Shown in pieces: positions 1 to 9,803 of a DNA stretch of 14,874 nt. Position 1 is the stretch's first letter; every line of letters begins with the position of its first letter. The position numbers and the translations under genes are program-made. The DNA lies in assembly GCA_958372035.1 (NCBI GenBank), contig CATXML010000014.1:1-14874 (forward strand). Reading direction: 5' to 3'. This DNA is from an uncultured Collinsella sp. GTDB lineage: Bacteria; Actinomycetota; Coriobacteriia; Coriobacteriales; Coriobacteriaceae. The notes under the pieces are model-generated. The model ran no database searches. It worked only from the letters and a program-made list of their open reading frames with translations, and was not told the DNA's origin.

Positions 1-2632
1 CCGACCCGCCCCAGGTGTAGTAGTTATCACCCACCTTAACGTAGAACTCATACGTGCCCTGCGTGCCCGTGGGGTATCCTACCGAGCCCGCGATGACGCC
101 ATCGTGATAGGTGACAAGCGACGAATCGAGCTGATAATACAGCGCGTCAGAGCTCGTGTATTGCTGGCTCGAGTCAAACGTCACGGTGTCGCTCACGTTC
201 ATGGAAAGCGAATAGGTGGCTTCCTTGAGCTCCATCCGGTTGATGCTGTCCCTGTTGTCGACGAGGTTACGCTTGTTGTCAACGAGGCTGTGCGTGTAGT
301 TTGATGCCACGCTGTAGGTCGAGGGCGTATTCTGGTGCCCATCCTCGGCAGCCTTGCCGTCGGCTGCTTTCTTGCCTCGCAGCAGGTAGTTGATGTGCTC
401 GTTGAGGCTCGTGTCCACCGTGGTGGCGGTGTAGCCGTTGACGCCCGCGGACCCCGCCGGCGTGCGCACCACCAAGTAGAAGTTTTCGCTCTTGGGCTCT
501 TCCTTATCAACGGAGAGGGTATAGAACGTGCCCGTCGCGTCGGAAGAAGTGCGCGCGCGGTAGTACGCGCCATCGACCTTGGCGCCAGCCATCTTCGCGA
601 GTTCGGCCTGGCTCTTGTCCTTGACCTCGTCATCGGCGAGCTTGACCCAAGCGCCGTCCTTGTCCTCCTTGGCCTCATCGGCCTTCACGCCCACGATTTC
701 GCTCAGCCACGGTTCGGTGTAGTAAGCCTTGTTGCCAGCGTCCACAAACTCGGTGAGCTTGACTGACGTCGCGCCACCCGTGCCCACCGTGTAGTGATAT
801 TCGCGGCTGTTGTTGGCCGTGTCCACGAGTGTGAGCTGTGTACCCTCGGGCAGCGTGGCACCGAAGGTAATGCTCTTGTTGAGCGGACCCATAGAGCCGC
901 CGGCTTCGAGCAGCGTGTTCCAGCCGTAATCGACCGGCTTGCCCCGAGCGCTGCCATAGGTCCAGGTAAGGTAGCCGGTCATGGTGTCGCCGCTGCTCAC
1001 AAGTACGTGCTTGTCGTATTTTGTCGCATAGTCGGCAGCCTTGAAGTTCGCACCTTCGGAGTAGGTGGCGGTAAAGTCGATCTCGAGCATGCGCTTGACG
1101 ATGATGGGTACCTGTACACGGTAGCTCTGGCCGGCCTCGCTAAAGGTGACCGTAAGCAGCGTGAAGCGCCCCTGCTCATTGTCCCAGTCGGTGCTCGCGC
1201 GGAATGCCATAGAGCTCGTGCCATTGTTGAGCACCTTGAGCGTGGGCGCTTGCGAGGCGGCTACGTCCTTGACGAAGGTGCCGTTATCGGCGAGCGAGAA
1301 GACCTCGGCGGTGGCGGTCACATGCGCGGTGCTGCCGTTGAGGCGGCGGGCATCGGAGAAGCCGCCATTGGTCACGATGTTCAGGTAGCTCTCCACCGTC
1401 GTGGTATCGTTGCCCGGAATCACGAGCACGGGGAAGTCAGTTTTGGCCTTCTTGCCCGAAGTAATGTTGTTAGCGTTATAGGTGCTACGCGAGCTGTCCG
1501 CGCTATAGGTGCTCGTGTTTTGGTATGCGCCGGCATCATTGATGCCGGCGATGTTGGTGTAGGTGTAGCGGCCGGGAACGCGGGCACCCGCTTGGCTTTG
1601 GATGGTCGTCGCGGTGTCAATGGCGGCGCCGTCGCCAAACAGGTAGCGGTCGGTGGTGTCGCCGTCGGAGGCACGCACCGCCAGCGTGCTCACGGGCCTC
1701 GTGGTCACGTACGGACTCGTTGCCGTGGTAGCAGTATCGCCTGCGCCGTAAAGCGTTTTGTTCTCGTTGGGCGCGGCAGCTGTGCCGTTGTAGTCGCCGA
1801 AGGCAATATAAGTTTTCTCGTTAACAGCAGCCGTATTCGTATTGGTCGTGTAAACCATCGGCGGCAGGTCGCTCGTGGTCTTGCCACTACCGGGCTTTAC
1901 TTCCACGCCCGCTGCGGAAAGGCTGTACTTACCATCCCCCGTGTCAACCTCGCCCAAGAGTACGCCCTGGGTTTTGCCCGCATTGTAGCTATTGCTGTCC
2001 ATGAGCACGTTTAACAGATGGAACTGGCCGCGCCCGTCGCCCATAATGCCGCCGTTGGACCTTTCGCTAAACGTGGTGTTGGATACCTTTGTGTTGGTAA
2101 CGTCGATGACGACGGATCCGCTGTTACTCGCGTTATTCGCGCCCAGCAGACCGCCGCTCCAGTTACCCTTAATCGTAGCGTTCTCGATCGCGATGTTGTT
2201 GCAGGCTATATTCACATTGCTGAAGAAGTAGCCGATAAGCCCGCCCGAGCATTTGCCGGTGCCGGCGATGCTGACATTCTTGACACTGCAGTCGTCGAAC
2301 CAGTACTTGTTGGGGCTACCGCTACTCGTAACCTCACCAATCAGGCCGCCCGCATTGTAGATGCTATTGTTCGTTCCGGCCTTATCGCCGATGACGGCGT
2401 TCTCGGTGCCGTTTCCGCCATCAATGCGCACGTTGCTCATAGAAATAACGCCGCCACGGGCGCGTCCGACCACGCCGCCGGCGCCCATATGGTCATCGGA
2501 GTTCGACCCGGTGGCTAGCACGTTTACCCCAGAGATGACTGCCGTGCACGACGACTGGGCCGCTGTGGTGGTGCCTATGTTGGTGTTGACCGAGATTTCG
2601 CTTCTTTCGACATAGCCGATCACTCCGCCCAC
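1..2632 (-). pseudogene. Severed 3' part of giant GLUG/Ig-like surface adhesin (runs off the left edge)
   Basis: In the same frame as the large adhesin upstream, 877 codons follow the TAA at 2633-2635 without another stop until the window ends. The first residues are VGGVIGYVERS, a GLUG motif. Further GLUG motifs follow at about codons 51 (AGGVVG), 94 (AGGLIG), 129 (SGGLIG), 159 (SGGLLG) and 193 (NGGIMG). After roughly codon 270 the sequence changes to beta-rich, Ig-like extracellular segments, for example VKRMLEIDFTATYSEG and later ENFYLVVRTPAGSAG. There is no signal peptide and no convincing ribosome binding site after the stop, so this part would not be secreted on its own. The true C-terminus, where a cell-wall or membrane anchor would be expected, lies outside the window. 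That this was one protein with the upstream part is very likely; whether it is dead or read through cannot be told here. Confidence 0.85.
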
Positions 2633-2635
2633 TTA
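2633..2635 (-). other. In-frame TAA nonsense codon inside the adhesin gene
   Basis: Read on the minus strand the context is ACA GTG CCC TAA GTG GGC GGA GTG, that is TVP-stop-VGGV. Frame, GC-rich codon use and the GLUG pattern are the same on both sides, so no indel is involved and a single substitution explains it. A CAA (Gln) to TAA transition is the simplest; AAA or GAA are alternatives. Confidence 0.9.
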
Positions 2636-5600
2636 GGGCACTGTCCCTGTGGCAGTTATGGTCGAGTTTTTGCCAACGGTCCTTTCGCTCACCCCTGTGC
2701 CTGCGGTTGTCCACACACCGCACGCCGAGGCGACCGTACCCACATAGCCACCGACATTTTTCTCGCCCGTGACGTTAAGGCCAGTGTATGAGCAGTCATA
2801 GAGATACGCGGGGCCCCACCCGTCCCCGAACTCGACCATATAGGTTCTGTCTTCGCTCGTAGTTCGTCTGGCGCGGCCCGAGCTGCCAAGAAGCCCTCCT
2901 ACGCTCTTTGCGCCCGACACGGTGCAGTTCTTCATCTGCACGTTGCGGTAGATGCCGCACGTGCCGTCGTCGTAGTTGGCCGTTGCACCCGCCAAAAGGC
3001 CGGCACCGGTAAGGTCGTTCGGCGCCTCTCCTGGTTTGGCTTCGCCGTTGGTGTCGATATAGGTGAGCGCTACGTTGCAGTTGCTAAAGGTGAGGTCTTT
3101 GACCTGCGCGCCGTCGTTCGCGGTGACGCTCTGCCCCACATTGGTGGAGGTGAACATCACGGTGCTGAATAGACCACCCACGCCCGAGACCTTATAGTCG
3201 TCGTCGGCGTATTCGACGACGCCGTAGGCGGTGCCTTCGGTACCCACCGTGATGGTGGCGCCGTTACCGTCGATCGTGGCTACGTGCGGCGTAATACGGT
3301 CGCGGTCGGTGCCCGGCTGGTTCGAATTGCAGGCATTGGAATAGTAGCGGCCGTTTAGGCCCACGTACCCCGTGCCGTAGTCGGTCATATCGTAGGTGCC
3401 GCCCTGCTTGAACTCCAAGCTCATGCCGATCGATTTCGACGCGCACACATAGCCCGTTTGGTAGTCGGCAGCGTAGGACGCCACCAGGTAGGGCGAATTT
3501 ACATCGTCATCATGGTCGAGCGGGCCGTGCCACCCCTGCTTGCCGGGGGCCTTCTGGTCGTCGTTTTTGGCGATTTCGAAATCGCCGGCAGCACTCTCAG
3601 GCTTGCCCACATTTGCGTAGTTAGCATTCCGTACCTTGCCATATTCCTTGTTGCCAAACAGGTAGCCGCATATCGCCGGGTCTTGCGAATCGCTGCCCCA
3701 GTAAGCCTTGGAACCGCGGAACACGCCATTATTGGAGTAGTTGGTATGTGCCGCGCCAGCACCCGCACCCGAGCTGATGATGGCCGAGAGCACCAAAAGG
3801 CCCTGGGCGTTTTTCACCATGGTCACAGGAGCCTCGGCGTTAGTGCCGAGGTACTTGTTGTCGGTGCCCGTGGTGGTGACACAGGGGGTTCCTTTTTTTG
3901 TGAGCTCGTTAATCTGGTAGTTAGCGTTACCGTTTTCAACCTTACAGCCCTCGCTAAAGGCATAGCCATCAATCACGCGACCGACGTAGGGATTGTTGTA
4001 GAGATCAAAGTTGCCCTTTCCCAGACCACGAGATTTGTCACCAGTTCCAGCACGCCAGGAAGATTTTCCGCTTTTGTCCATATTGCGGAAAATCACGCCG
4101 CCACCCGCAATGGCACCGACGTAGCCACCAATGGGAACAAGATGCGGCTTGTCGCCACCGCCCGTGACGGTAAATCCCGTTGTAGGGTTTTCGGCCGTCG
4201 TCCCATTAACGACCACGCCATCGATAATGTTATCGCCACCAAGGATGCAGCCGACAACGCCACCGAAAAACGCCGTCGGAACGCCGTCGGCATCCTTGGC
4301 AGAATAAGTAATAGTCGCCGACGCGTTCACATAGCGAATATTCAGATCGCGCACCACGCTGCCGTAACTATAGGGAATAAGGCCGCGAAGCGAACCCTCG
4401 TTATTCTCTATCTTGATGGTTGCGTTTTTATTATCACTGCCAAAGTTGCCAACGATGACGCCCCTAAACGGGTTGGCCCTATTTCCAAAACCGCCAAACG
4501 ATGCGCCGTCGAGAGTAATCGTATTGCCCTCAGTAGGCTCGATGCTGTAATACGCGCTCTGCATATAGCGGTGCATGGTTTCGTCGCTCAGCGTCTGCGG
4601 GGAATTGGTCGACACGTCTCCAGTCTTCTTCTCCCATTTATTATCGGTACCGTTCGCCTGCTTGTAGACGTACGTAACCTCATTGTCGGTCGAGTGATCG
4701 CTGCTGCGGCGAGTGCAGAGCCTACCCTGGTCGGCGACAATGGTGACCTCCCAGCCGTCAAGCGCCGTCATGTTATTAATGTAGTTGGCAATGGCATTCA
4801 TCTCCGCCGCGTTTGTGACGGAATAAGGATCGCCGTAGGTACCACATCCCATTACCAGCTTTGGAATGCGCTGGTTGACTTTAATTTCGTGATACTGGAC
4901 GCCATCCTCGGCGGCTTTTCCCTTGTAAACATAAGGAAGGTAGTCACCAAACCAAGGCCTGACGTCACCGTCCTTCTTACCATCAACCGTCACATAGCCG
5001 CTCACGGCACCATACGTCGCTTCGTCGTAATACCAAAGCTGCTTGCCCGGGTACTCCGTACTCCCATCAATCTCGGATCCGTAGGTCACCTTGCCCGCAT
5101 CGGCATCAGCCCTAGTAAAGGTGTAGTCCGCAGAGCCCGTGCTCGTGCTTCCGTAGCCAAAACTCTCCAGCAGGCTCGCATGGGTGAAGATCGTATTGTT
5201 CTCTTGGCTGGGCAAGCTGATTTGCTCAAACTTCGCCGTCACCTGATCGGCCTCACTGCCTACACCAAGCTTTCCGAACAGCGACGTAGCCGCCTTGGTG
5301 CCACTCGTGTACCCAGTAGTCTTGATATTCTTCGCGTTCAGGCTCACGTACTTCTGCATCTCGTTGATGAGCAGAGGCATATAGGCGTTAGCGTCCGTGG
5401 CGCTGTTGGCGCCGTCGACAATCAGATTGTTGAGTGTAAGATCATCAATTGAGATCTTTCTAATCTTGGTGCCATTGCCGTCGCTGGACCCATACACGTA
5501 GCGGCACACGAGCGCGCCCGATGAGCTTCCGCCCGCGCCAATAGCGTCAGTAGAGCTCTTTCCGTCATTGATAACGGGCCCAACGGTACCACCCAAAGTG

Positions 5601-8600
5601 ACGTTGCTTACTGTGAGATCGCCGTCTGCCACCGTTTGAAAAAGACCGCAGTGCATGTTCTCGTGCTGGGTGGCATCGGAGTTTAGCTTGTTGCCATTCT
5701 GCTCGGCCTTGATCTTGGAGTAGTAGAAGGTGATGGCCGCATTATTAACCGTCACCTCTCCGATCGGTTGAGTGGGATAGTAGCTGTAGCCGGCCAAATC
5801 GATTGTGCCCGTTATGGTTATGGAATCATCGAGCCCTGTCGTACCATCGGGAACGATTGTCGAACGAATACCGGCGGGAGCATAGCAGAAAGCAGACCAT
5901 AAGAGCAGCTTGTCCGCTGTATCGATTTGACTGCCACTAAAGCCGCCTTCACAATTCTTAGAGGCTATGTCGAGGTTGTAGAAGTAGCGGGTATTGCCGT
6001 TCGTATTCTGGCTTCGACCGAAAGACGAGCGATTATGGTAGCTGTTGTCTTTTGTGGAATCGCCGTCCATGTCCAGCTTGTTTTTCTGTGTGTGTAGCGA
6101 AACGACCGTGTTCCAGTCGGCGTCCATGAGCTTGCTGCCGTTGTTTGGTTTTACACCGCTGCCAACCCATTCATCGAAGGACGTTACGCCCGACGCAACG
6201 ATGGCCCCCTCGCCGGTGGGCACCCTATAGGCGGTATCCCAATAAGCTCTGTCCTCCAAGTACAGGCCTAGGTAGCTCTCGACGCCATATGTCGTCTTAT
6301 CATCCACCTTGCAGCCGCGGCAAACTAGAACGCCGAGCGTCTGAGCGGCGCCTGCATTAATCTTTGTGCCCGAGAGATCGATGGCGTAGTTGTTGATAAT
6401 CCAGTGACCGCTGGCTGCGTATACAAGGCCGCCAAGCTCCTTGGAATCATCCACAGTCGCGATTATAGAAGCGTTGGTCGTTTTCAAAGCATAGGAGTTT
6501 TCACTCTTGTTAATGTTGTCATCTCCGATAGTTACGACCGCGTTGCCCCAGCTATAACCCAAGAGACCGCCCACGCCATTGAGCTTATCGCCGTTCTTTC
6601 CGACTCCCATCTTGAACGAGTTGAACGAAAGGCCCGTAATGTTAACGTCCTTTTTGGCCGAGTTGGCTATTGCCCCATCAGCCCCATAGGTGCTCTGTGC
6701 GATGCAGCCGATAAGACCGCCGACCTGGGCAATCTTGCCGCTGGTGCAATTGCCGGTTTCGATTGATCCGGCGACTTCGAGGCCCGCAACATTGAATGAC
6801 GAGCCATAATCGCCCACATAACCAATGGCGCCGCCAATGCGACTATTGCCGTTAAGCGTTTTAGTTGCAGCGATGGTCGCTTGAGCCCTGCTGTTATCCT
6901 TAAACGCAACCGTAGAAGCCGCCAACACGCTTCCCGCAATACCACCAATGTTCACGTCATTTGCAAACGTATCATCGCACGCGATATTCGTTTTGCACGT
7001 TACGCCAGACAATGACAGGTTGCCGACGATGGCACCCGCAAGCGACCCGGCATCGATAGCCGAACCGTTATCGAACTTCATGGAGCCAGCGATTGTGACG
7101 TTGGAAATGGTTGCACCGTTGACGGCCGCGAACAAGCCCAAGCGGCCGTGGCGGTAGATTTTGCCGTTGCCATTGGTCGTGTCATTGCCGTCGAGCACGG
7201 CCCCGCCGCGCATGCCGTACGACTCGCCGACGGCAAGGTTGATTGTGCTGTTGCCATTTGTGCCGTTGCCATTCAACGTTCCCAAGAAAACTTGCGAGCC
7301 GTCTGCACGATCCTGCGTGAAACCCGTCAGGCCCGTGCCCTTGAGATTAATAGTGCCGTTCACCGTAATGGTCGCGGACTGCAAGATGTTCGGGTTGTTT
7401 TCAGAAACGCCCTCGACCATGGAGTAGCAGCCGTTGGTTTGCCAGGTGATTGCAAGTTTGGCGAAATCCTCAACAGAGGTTAGGGTGTAGGCACCGTTAG
7501 CTGCCGTCAGCGAATCCGGCAAGGTCAACTTATGAGTGTCCACATCAAGCTTAATGAAGTCGCCGCCCAGACGAATAACTTCGCCGTAGGTCGCGATGTC
7601 GTCCGTCTTCGAGGCAGTATTGCTACGTTTGAAGGTCCAGCCCGCTGCACCCTTGTCAGCGTCAGAGCCATCGCCGACAGCAAAAATCAGCGCGTTGTGG
7701 TTCTCGTATACGAGCTGGCCCGTCGTGCTGTTTTCGGCAAAACTTGCGCCCGACAGATCCGTGATGCCGCTGAATTTGATTACAGCATTCCACGCGGAGC
7801 CCGCAATTCCCGCGGCACGGTTGCTTTGCGCCTTACCGATAGGATTGTCGCTTGTAAGTTTGAAATCTCGCACGTCAAGGACATTGCGCGTGTCGACAAC
7901 GCCCACGGCGCCACCGAACTTTCCGGCGTCCGTTCGCGCCGAAGCACCTCCCTTGCACGCAACCGTCACGCCGTCGAGCACAACGGCGACAGGCTGCGGA
8001 TTGGGAGCTGAGCTATCGCCAACATAGCCAACAACACCGCCCGCGTCGGACAGCTTGCCCGCAAGTTCAAACTCAATTGAGCACGTTTTCTTATCCGCAT
8101 CCTTTTGGACCACAAAGGCGCGCAGCGGCTCATCGACGCCTTTTGCCGTCGCGAACACCTTGCCGACAAGGCCGCCGTAGCTGCCGTTGACGCTAACTTC
8201 TTCCGGTAAGGCGAGCTTGCTCTTATACGTTCCGCCTTGCACCACGATGTCGCCATTAGAAATATCGGCCACGCCAAAGAGGGCGCCGGCACGCTGTGTT
8301 GCGCCAAGCGTCACAAGCTCGCCCAGATCGAACATGTTGGGCTTAACGATAAATCCTTGCGCAAAGCTCACGTCGCCGATGACGCCACCGGAGCAAGCGC
8401 TGTCTTTATCGCCGACGTTGCACGCCGGCTTAACCGTTACGCCATCAGCGATGTTGAGCGTGAGGTTGGTGGCCTTACCGATAAGACCGCCCGCCGCGTT
8501 TTTACCTGCGACGCTCAGCGCCGAGACATCGATGCCAGTTGGTAGGGCGACGGTGGCACCCTCCCGCGCCTCGCCGATAAGGCCGCCGGCATTGGCACCA

Positions 8601-9739
8601 GCGCCCGTAGCATCGATGGTGGGGGTGCCGTTGAAGCTCTTCGGCAGGCCATTCAGCCCCGCGATCGTAAGAGATGCGCCTGCAGTAAGGGTGTTCGCGA
8701 GTAGGCCCAGATTGCCCGTGGACGATTGCATGCCAATCGCCAGGGGGCTATTCGCGCTTGTCGAATACGTGGCGTCAAGCGTGAGCTCGCCCGTAACCTC
8801 ACCCACGAGCGGCGAAGTGAGCTTGACGACGCTCGTATCGCCGCTCTCGGGCTTGTCTACGGTAATGGCAGCGCTGAGCGTCTTGCCCGCGCCCGTGACC
8901 TTTGCGGCCACGATGGGCTGAACATCGGTGCCCTTCCAGGTGAGCTTTACGGTGCCGTTGTTATCGTTGAGCTCGATGTTGTTGAAGAGCGTCTTGTTGG
9001 CGGTAAGGGACCTGCCGCCCAGGTCGAGCGTACCCTTGAAGGGGTAGGCATCGCTGCCGAACCCCTGGAACGCGAGATTGCCCAGGTCGCCCACGGCCTG
9101 CGCGCTGCACACGTCGAAGTCGACGCCGCTCAAGCCGGTCTTGGAGATGCTCGCGTTCTGGTAGATGGCGGGGTCGGTGTTGGAGATGGCGATAAGGTCG
9201 GCGTTGGATCCGAAGGTGATGGCCGTGACGGCGCCCAAGTCGTCAGTGATGACATTGCCGTCACCCAACGCGTGCCTGAGATCCTCGACAGTAGCGATGG
9301 TGGGGGCGGTGTTTGCCTGATCAGCAGCATCCGCGTCCGCGTCATCCGCTTGTTCTCCGTCAGCAGCACCCTCATCGGCAGCCGCATCGTCTTGGGACGC
9401 GTCGCCCTCCGTTGGGGTATCGCCGTTAGTGGTTCCATCGGTCGTGGAGTCCTGCGATTCGCCAGCGTTGGTAGAACCGTCGCCGCCCTCGGTGGCGCCA
9501 GCGTCGGCGCCCGGAGTCGTTGCGACATCATCAGATGTAGCCTGGTCAGCATCTTGCAGCGCGGTGGCCACAGCATCCTGTACGGAGCGCGCCGTGTTGC
9601 CCGCGGCGCGCGCGGCGGAGACGGATGCCTCCATAACGGCGTCGAGCTCTTGCGCGAACACCTCCGTGGAGGGCGCGAGCGCCTGGAAAATCATGATCGC
9701 AGTCAGGCATGCGGTTGTTATGCGCTTTGCCGTTCTCAT
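2633..9739 (-). CDS. Giant secreted GLUG-repeat (beta-helix) surface adhesin, N-terminal 2368 residues, prematurely stopped
   Basis: Residues 1-29 form a signal peptide (basic MRTAKR, hydrophobic core, cleavage probably after EVFA). Residues about 66-145 are an acidic, Ala/Asp/Gly/Thr-rich spacer of the type that spans a cell wall. The rest is a repetitive beta-rich solenoid with GLUG-like motifs at about 384, 416, 450, 521, 567, 609, 930, 967, 1006, 1056, 1101, 1824, 1870, 2187, 2280 and 2329. Module starts recur (TVEDL 150, SVEDF 755, TADKL 1273, NAAEM 1643), and the motif GFG...PF[KR]G appears at 226 and 1750. The mature part holds about 29 cysteines. The ATG at 9739 has GAGGT about 9 bases upstream and sits 64 bp after the 324-residue gene, as the fourth operon gene. 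Inferred role: surface adhesion or matrix binding. No enzyme motif was seen. As it stands the product lacks its C-terminal Ig-like part and any anchor. Confidence 0.9.
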   Translation of the reverse strand: MRTAKRITTACLTAIMIFQALAPSTEVFAQELDAVMEASVSAARAAGNTARSVQDAVATALQDADQATSDDVATTPGADAGATEGGDGSTNAGESQDSTTDGTTNGDTPTEGDASQDDAAADEGAADGEQADDADADAADQANTAPTIATVEDLRHALGDGNVITDDLGAVTAITFGSNADLIAISNTDPAIYQNASISKTGLSGVDFDVCSAQAVGDLGNLAFQGFGSDAYPFKGTLDLGGRSLTANKTLFNNIELNDNNGTVKLTWKGTDVQPIVAAKVTGAGKTLSAAITVDKPESGDTSVVKLTSPLVGEVTGELTLDATYSTSANSPLAIGMQSSTGNLGLLANTLTAGASLTIAGLNGLPKSFNGTPTIDATGAGANAGGLIGEAREGATVALPTGIDVSALSVAGKNAAGGLIGKATNLTLNIADGVTVKPACNVGDKDSACSGGVIGDVSFAQGFIVKPNMFDLGELVTLGATQRAGALFGVADISNGDIVVQGGTYKSKLALPEEVSVNGSYGGLVGKVFATAKGVDEPLRAFVVQKDADKKTCSIEFELAGKLSDAGGVVGYVGDSSAPNPQPVAVVLDGVTVACKGGASARTDAGKFGGAVGVVDTRNVLDVRDFKLTSDNPIGKAQSNRAAGIAGSAWNAVIKFSGITDLSGASFAENSTTGQLVYENHNALIFAVGDGSDADKGAAGWTFKRSNTASKTDDIATYGEVIRLGGDFIKLDVDTHKLTLPDSLTAANGAYTLTSVEDFAKLAITWQTNGCYSMVEGVSENNPNILQSATITVNGTINLKGTGLTGFTQDRADGSQVFLGTLNGNGTNGNSTINLAVGESYGMRGGAVLDGNDTTNGNGKIYRHGRLGLFAAVNGATISNVTIAGSMKFDNGSAIDAGSLAGAIVGNLSLSGVTCKTNIACDDTFANDVNIGGIAGSVLAASTVAFKDNSRAQATIAATKTLNGNSRIGGAIGYVGDYGSSFNVAGLEVAGSIETGNCTSGKIAQVGGLIGCIAQSTYGADGAIANSAKKDVNITGLSFNSFKMGVGKNGDKLNGVGGLLGYSWGNAVVTIGDDNINKSENSYALKTTNASIIATVDDSKELGGLVYAASGHWIINNYAIDLSGTKINAGAAQTLGVLVCRGCKVDDKTTYGVESYLGLYLEDRAYWDTAYRVPTGEGAIVASGVTSFDEWVGSGVKPNNGSKLMDADWNTVVSLHTQKNKLDMDGDSTKDNSYHNRSSFGRSQNTNGNTRYFYNLDIASKNCEGGFSGSQIDTADKLLLWSAFCYAPAGIRSTIVPDGTTGLDDSITITGTIDLAGYSYYPTQPIGEVTVNNAAITFYYSKIKAEQNGNKLNSDATQHENMHCGLFQTVADGDLTVSNVTLGGTVGPVINDGKSSTDAIGAGGSSSGALVCRYVYGSSDGNGTKIRKISIDDLTLNNLIVDGANSATDANAYMPLLINEMQKYVSLNAKNIKTTGYTSGTKAATSLFGKLGVGSEADQVTAKFEQISLPSQENNTIFTHASLLESFGYGSTSTGSADYTFTRADADAGKVTYGSEIDGSTEYPGKQLWYYDEATYGAVSGYVTVDGKKDGDVRPWFGDYLPYVYKGKAAEDGVQYHEIKVNQRIPKLVMGCGTYGDPYSVTNAAEMNAIANYINNMTALDGWEVTIVADQGRLCTRRSSDHSTDNEVTYVYKQANGTDNKWEKKTGDVSTNSPQTLSDETMHRYMQSAYYSIEPTEGNTITLDGASFGGFGNRANPFRGVIVGNFGSDNKNATIKIENNEGSLRGLIPYSYGSVVRDLNIRYVNASATITYSAKDADGVPTAFFGGVVGCILGGDNIIDGVVVNGTTAENPTTGFTVTGGGDKPHLVPIGGYVGAIAGGGVIFRNMDKSGKSSWRAGTGDKSRGLGKGNFDLYNNPYVGRVIDGYAFSEGCKVENGNANYQINELTKKGTPCVTTTGTDNKYLGTNAEAPVTMVKNAQGLLVLSAIISSGAGAGAAHTNYSNNGVFRGSKAYWGSDSQDPAICGYLFGNKEYGKVRNANYANVGKPESAAGDFEIAKNDDQKAPGKQGWHGPLDHDDDVNSPYLVASYAADYQTGYVCASKSIGMSLEFKQGGTYDMTDYGTGYVGLNGRYYSNACNSNQPGTDRDRITPHVATIDGNGATITVGTEGTAYGVVEYADDDYKVSGVGGLFSTVMFTSTNVGQSVTANDGAQVKDLTFSNCNVALTYIDTNGEAKPGEAPNDLTGAGLLAGATANYDDGTCGIYRNVQMKNCTVSGAKSVGGLLGSSGRARRTTSEDRTYMVEFGDGWGPAYLYDCSYTGLNVTGEKNVGGYVGTVASACGVWTTAGTGVSERTVGKNSTITATGTVP

Positions 9740-9803
9740 CTGGTCCTACCTCGTTCTATCTCATGCCCCGTGCGGGGTCTCAAAATCACCGATTGCGGTT
9801 GGC

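Noticed and set aside
1..2632. The idea that the left 2.6 kb is non-coding or a separate downstream gene
   Set aside because: The minus frame is continuous with the adhesin and begins in the middle of a GLUG motif. It has no signal peptide and no clear ribosome binding site, so it is the severed end of one gene.
3458..5452. A 664-codon plus-strand open frame opposite the adhesin, and similar long ones at 794-2014 and 11626-12747
   Set aside because: Each is codon-aligned with the real minus-strand gene opposite. In that register plus-strand stops require TTA, CTA or TCA codons in the gene, which are rare in GC-rich coding sequence, so long empty frames arise by chance. Their translations show no recognisable domain, and the sense strand carries clear GLUG motifs and a signal peptide.
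6200..6225. VPTGE within the adhesin (about residue 1173) and YPTGT near the left edge as LPXTG-like sorting signals
   Set aside because: Both lie inside the protein and neither is followed by a hydrophobic segment and basic tail; no sortase signal is present in the window.
9766..9777. Hairpin CCCCGTGCGGGG between the 324-aa gene and the adhesin
   Set aside because: The stem is only four base pairs with a four-base loop and no T-run; too short to call a terminator or regulatory structure.
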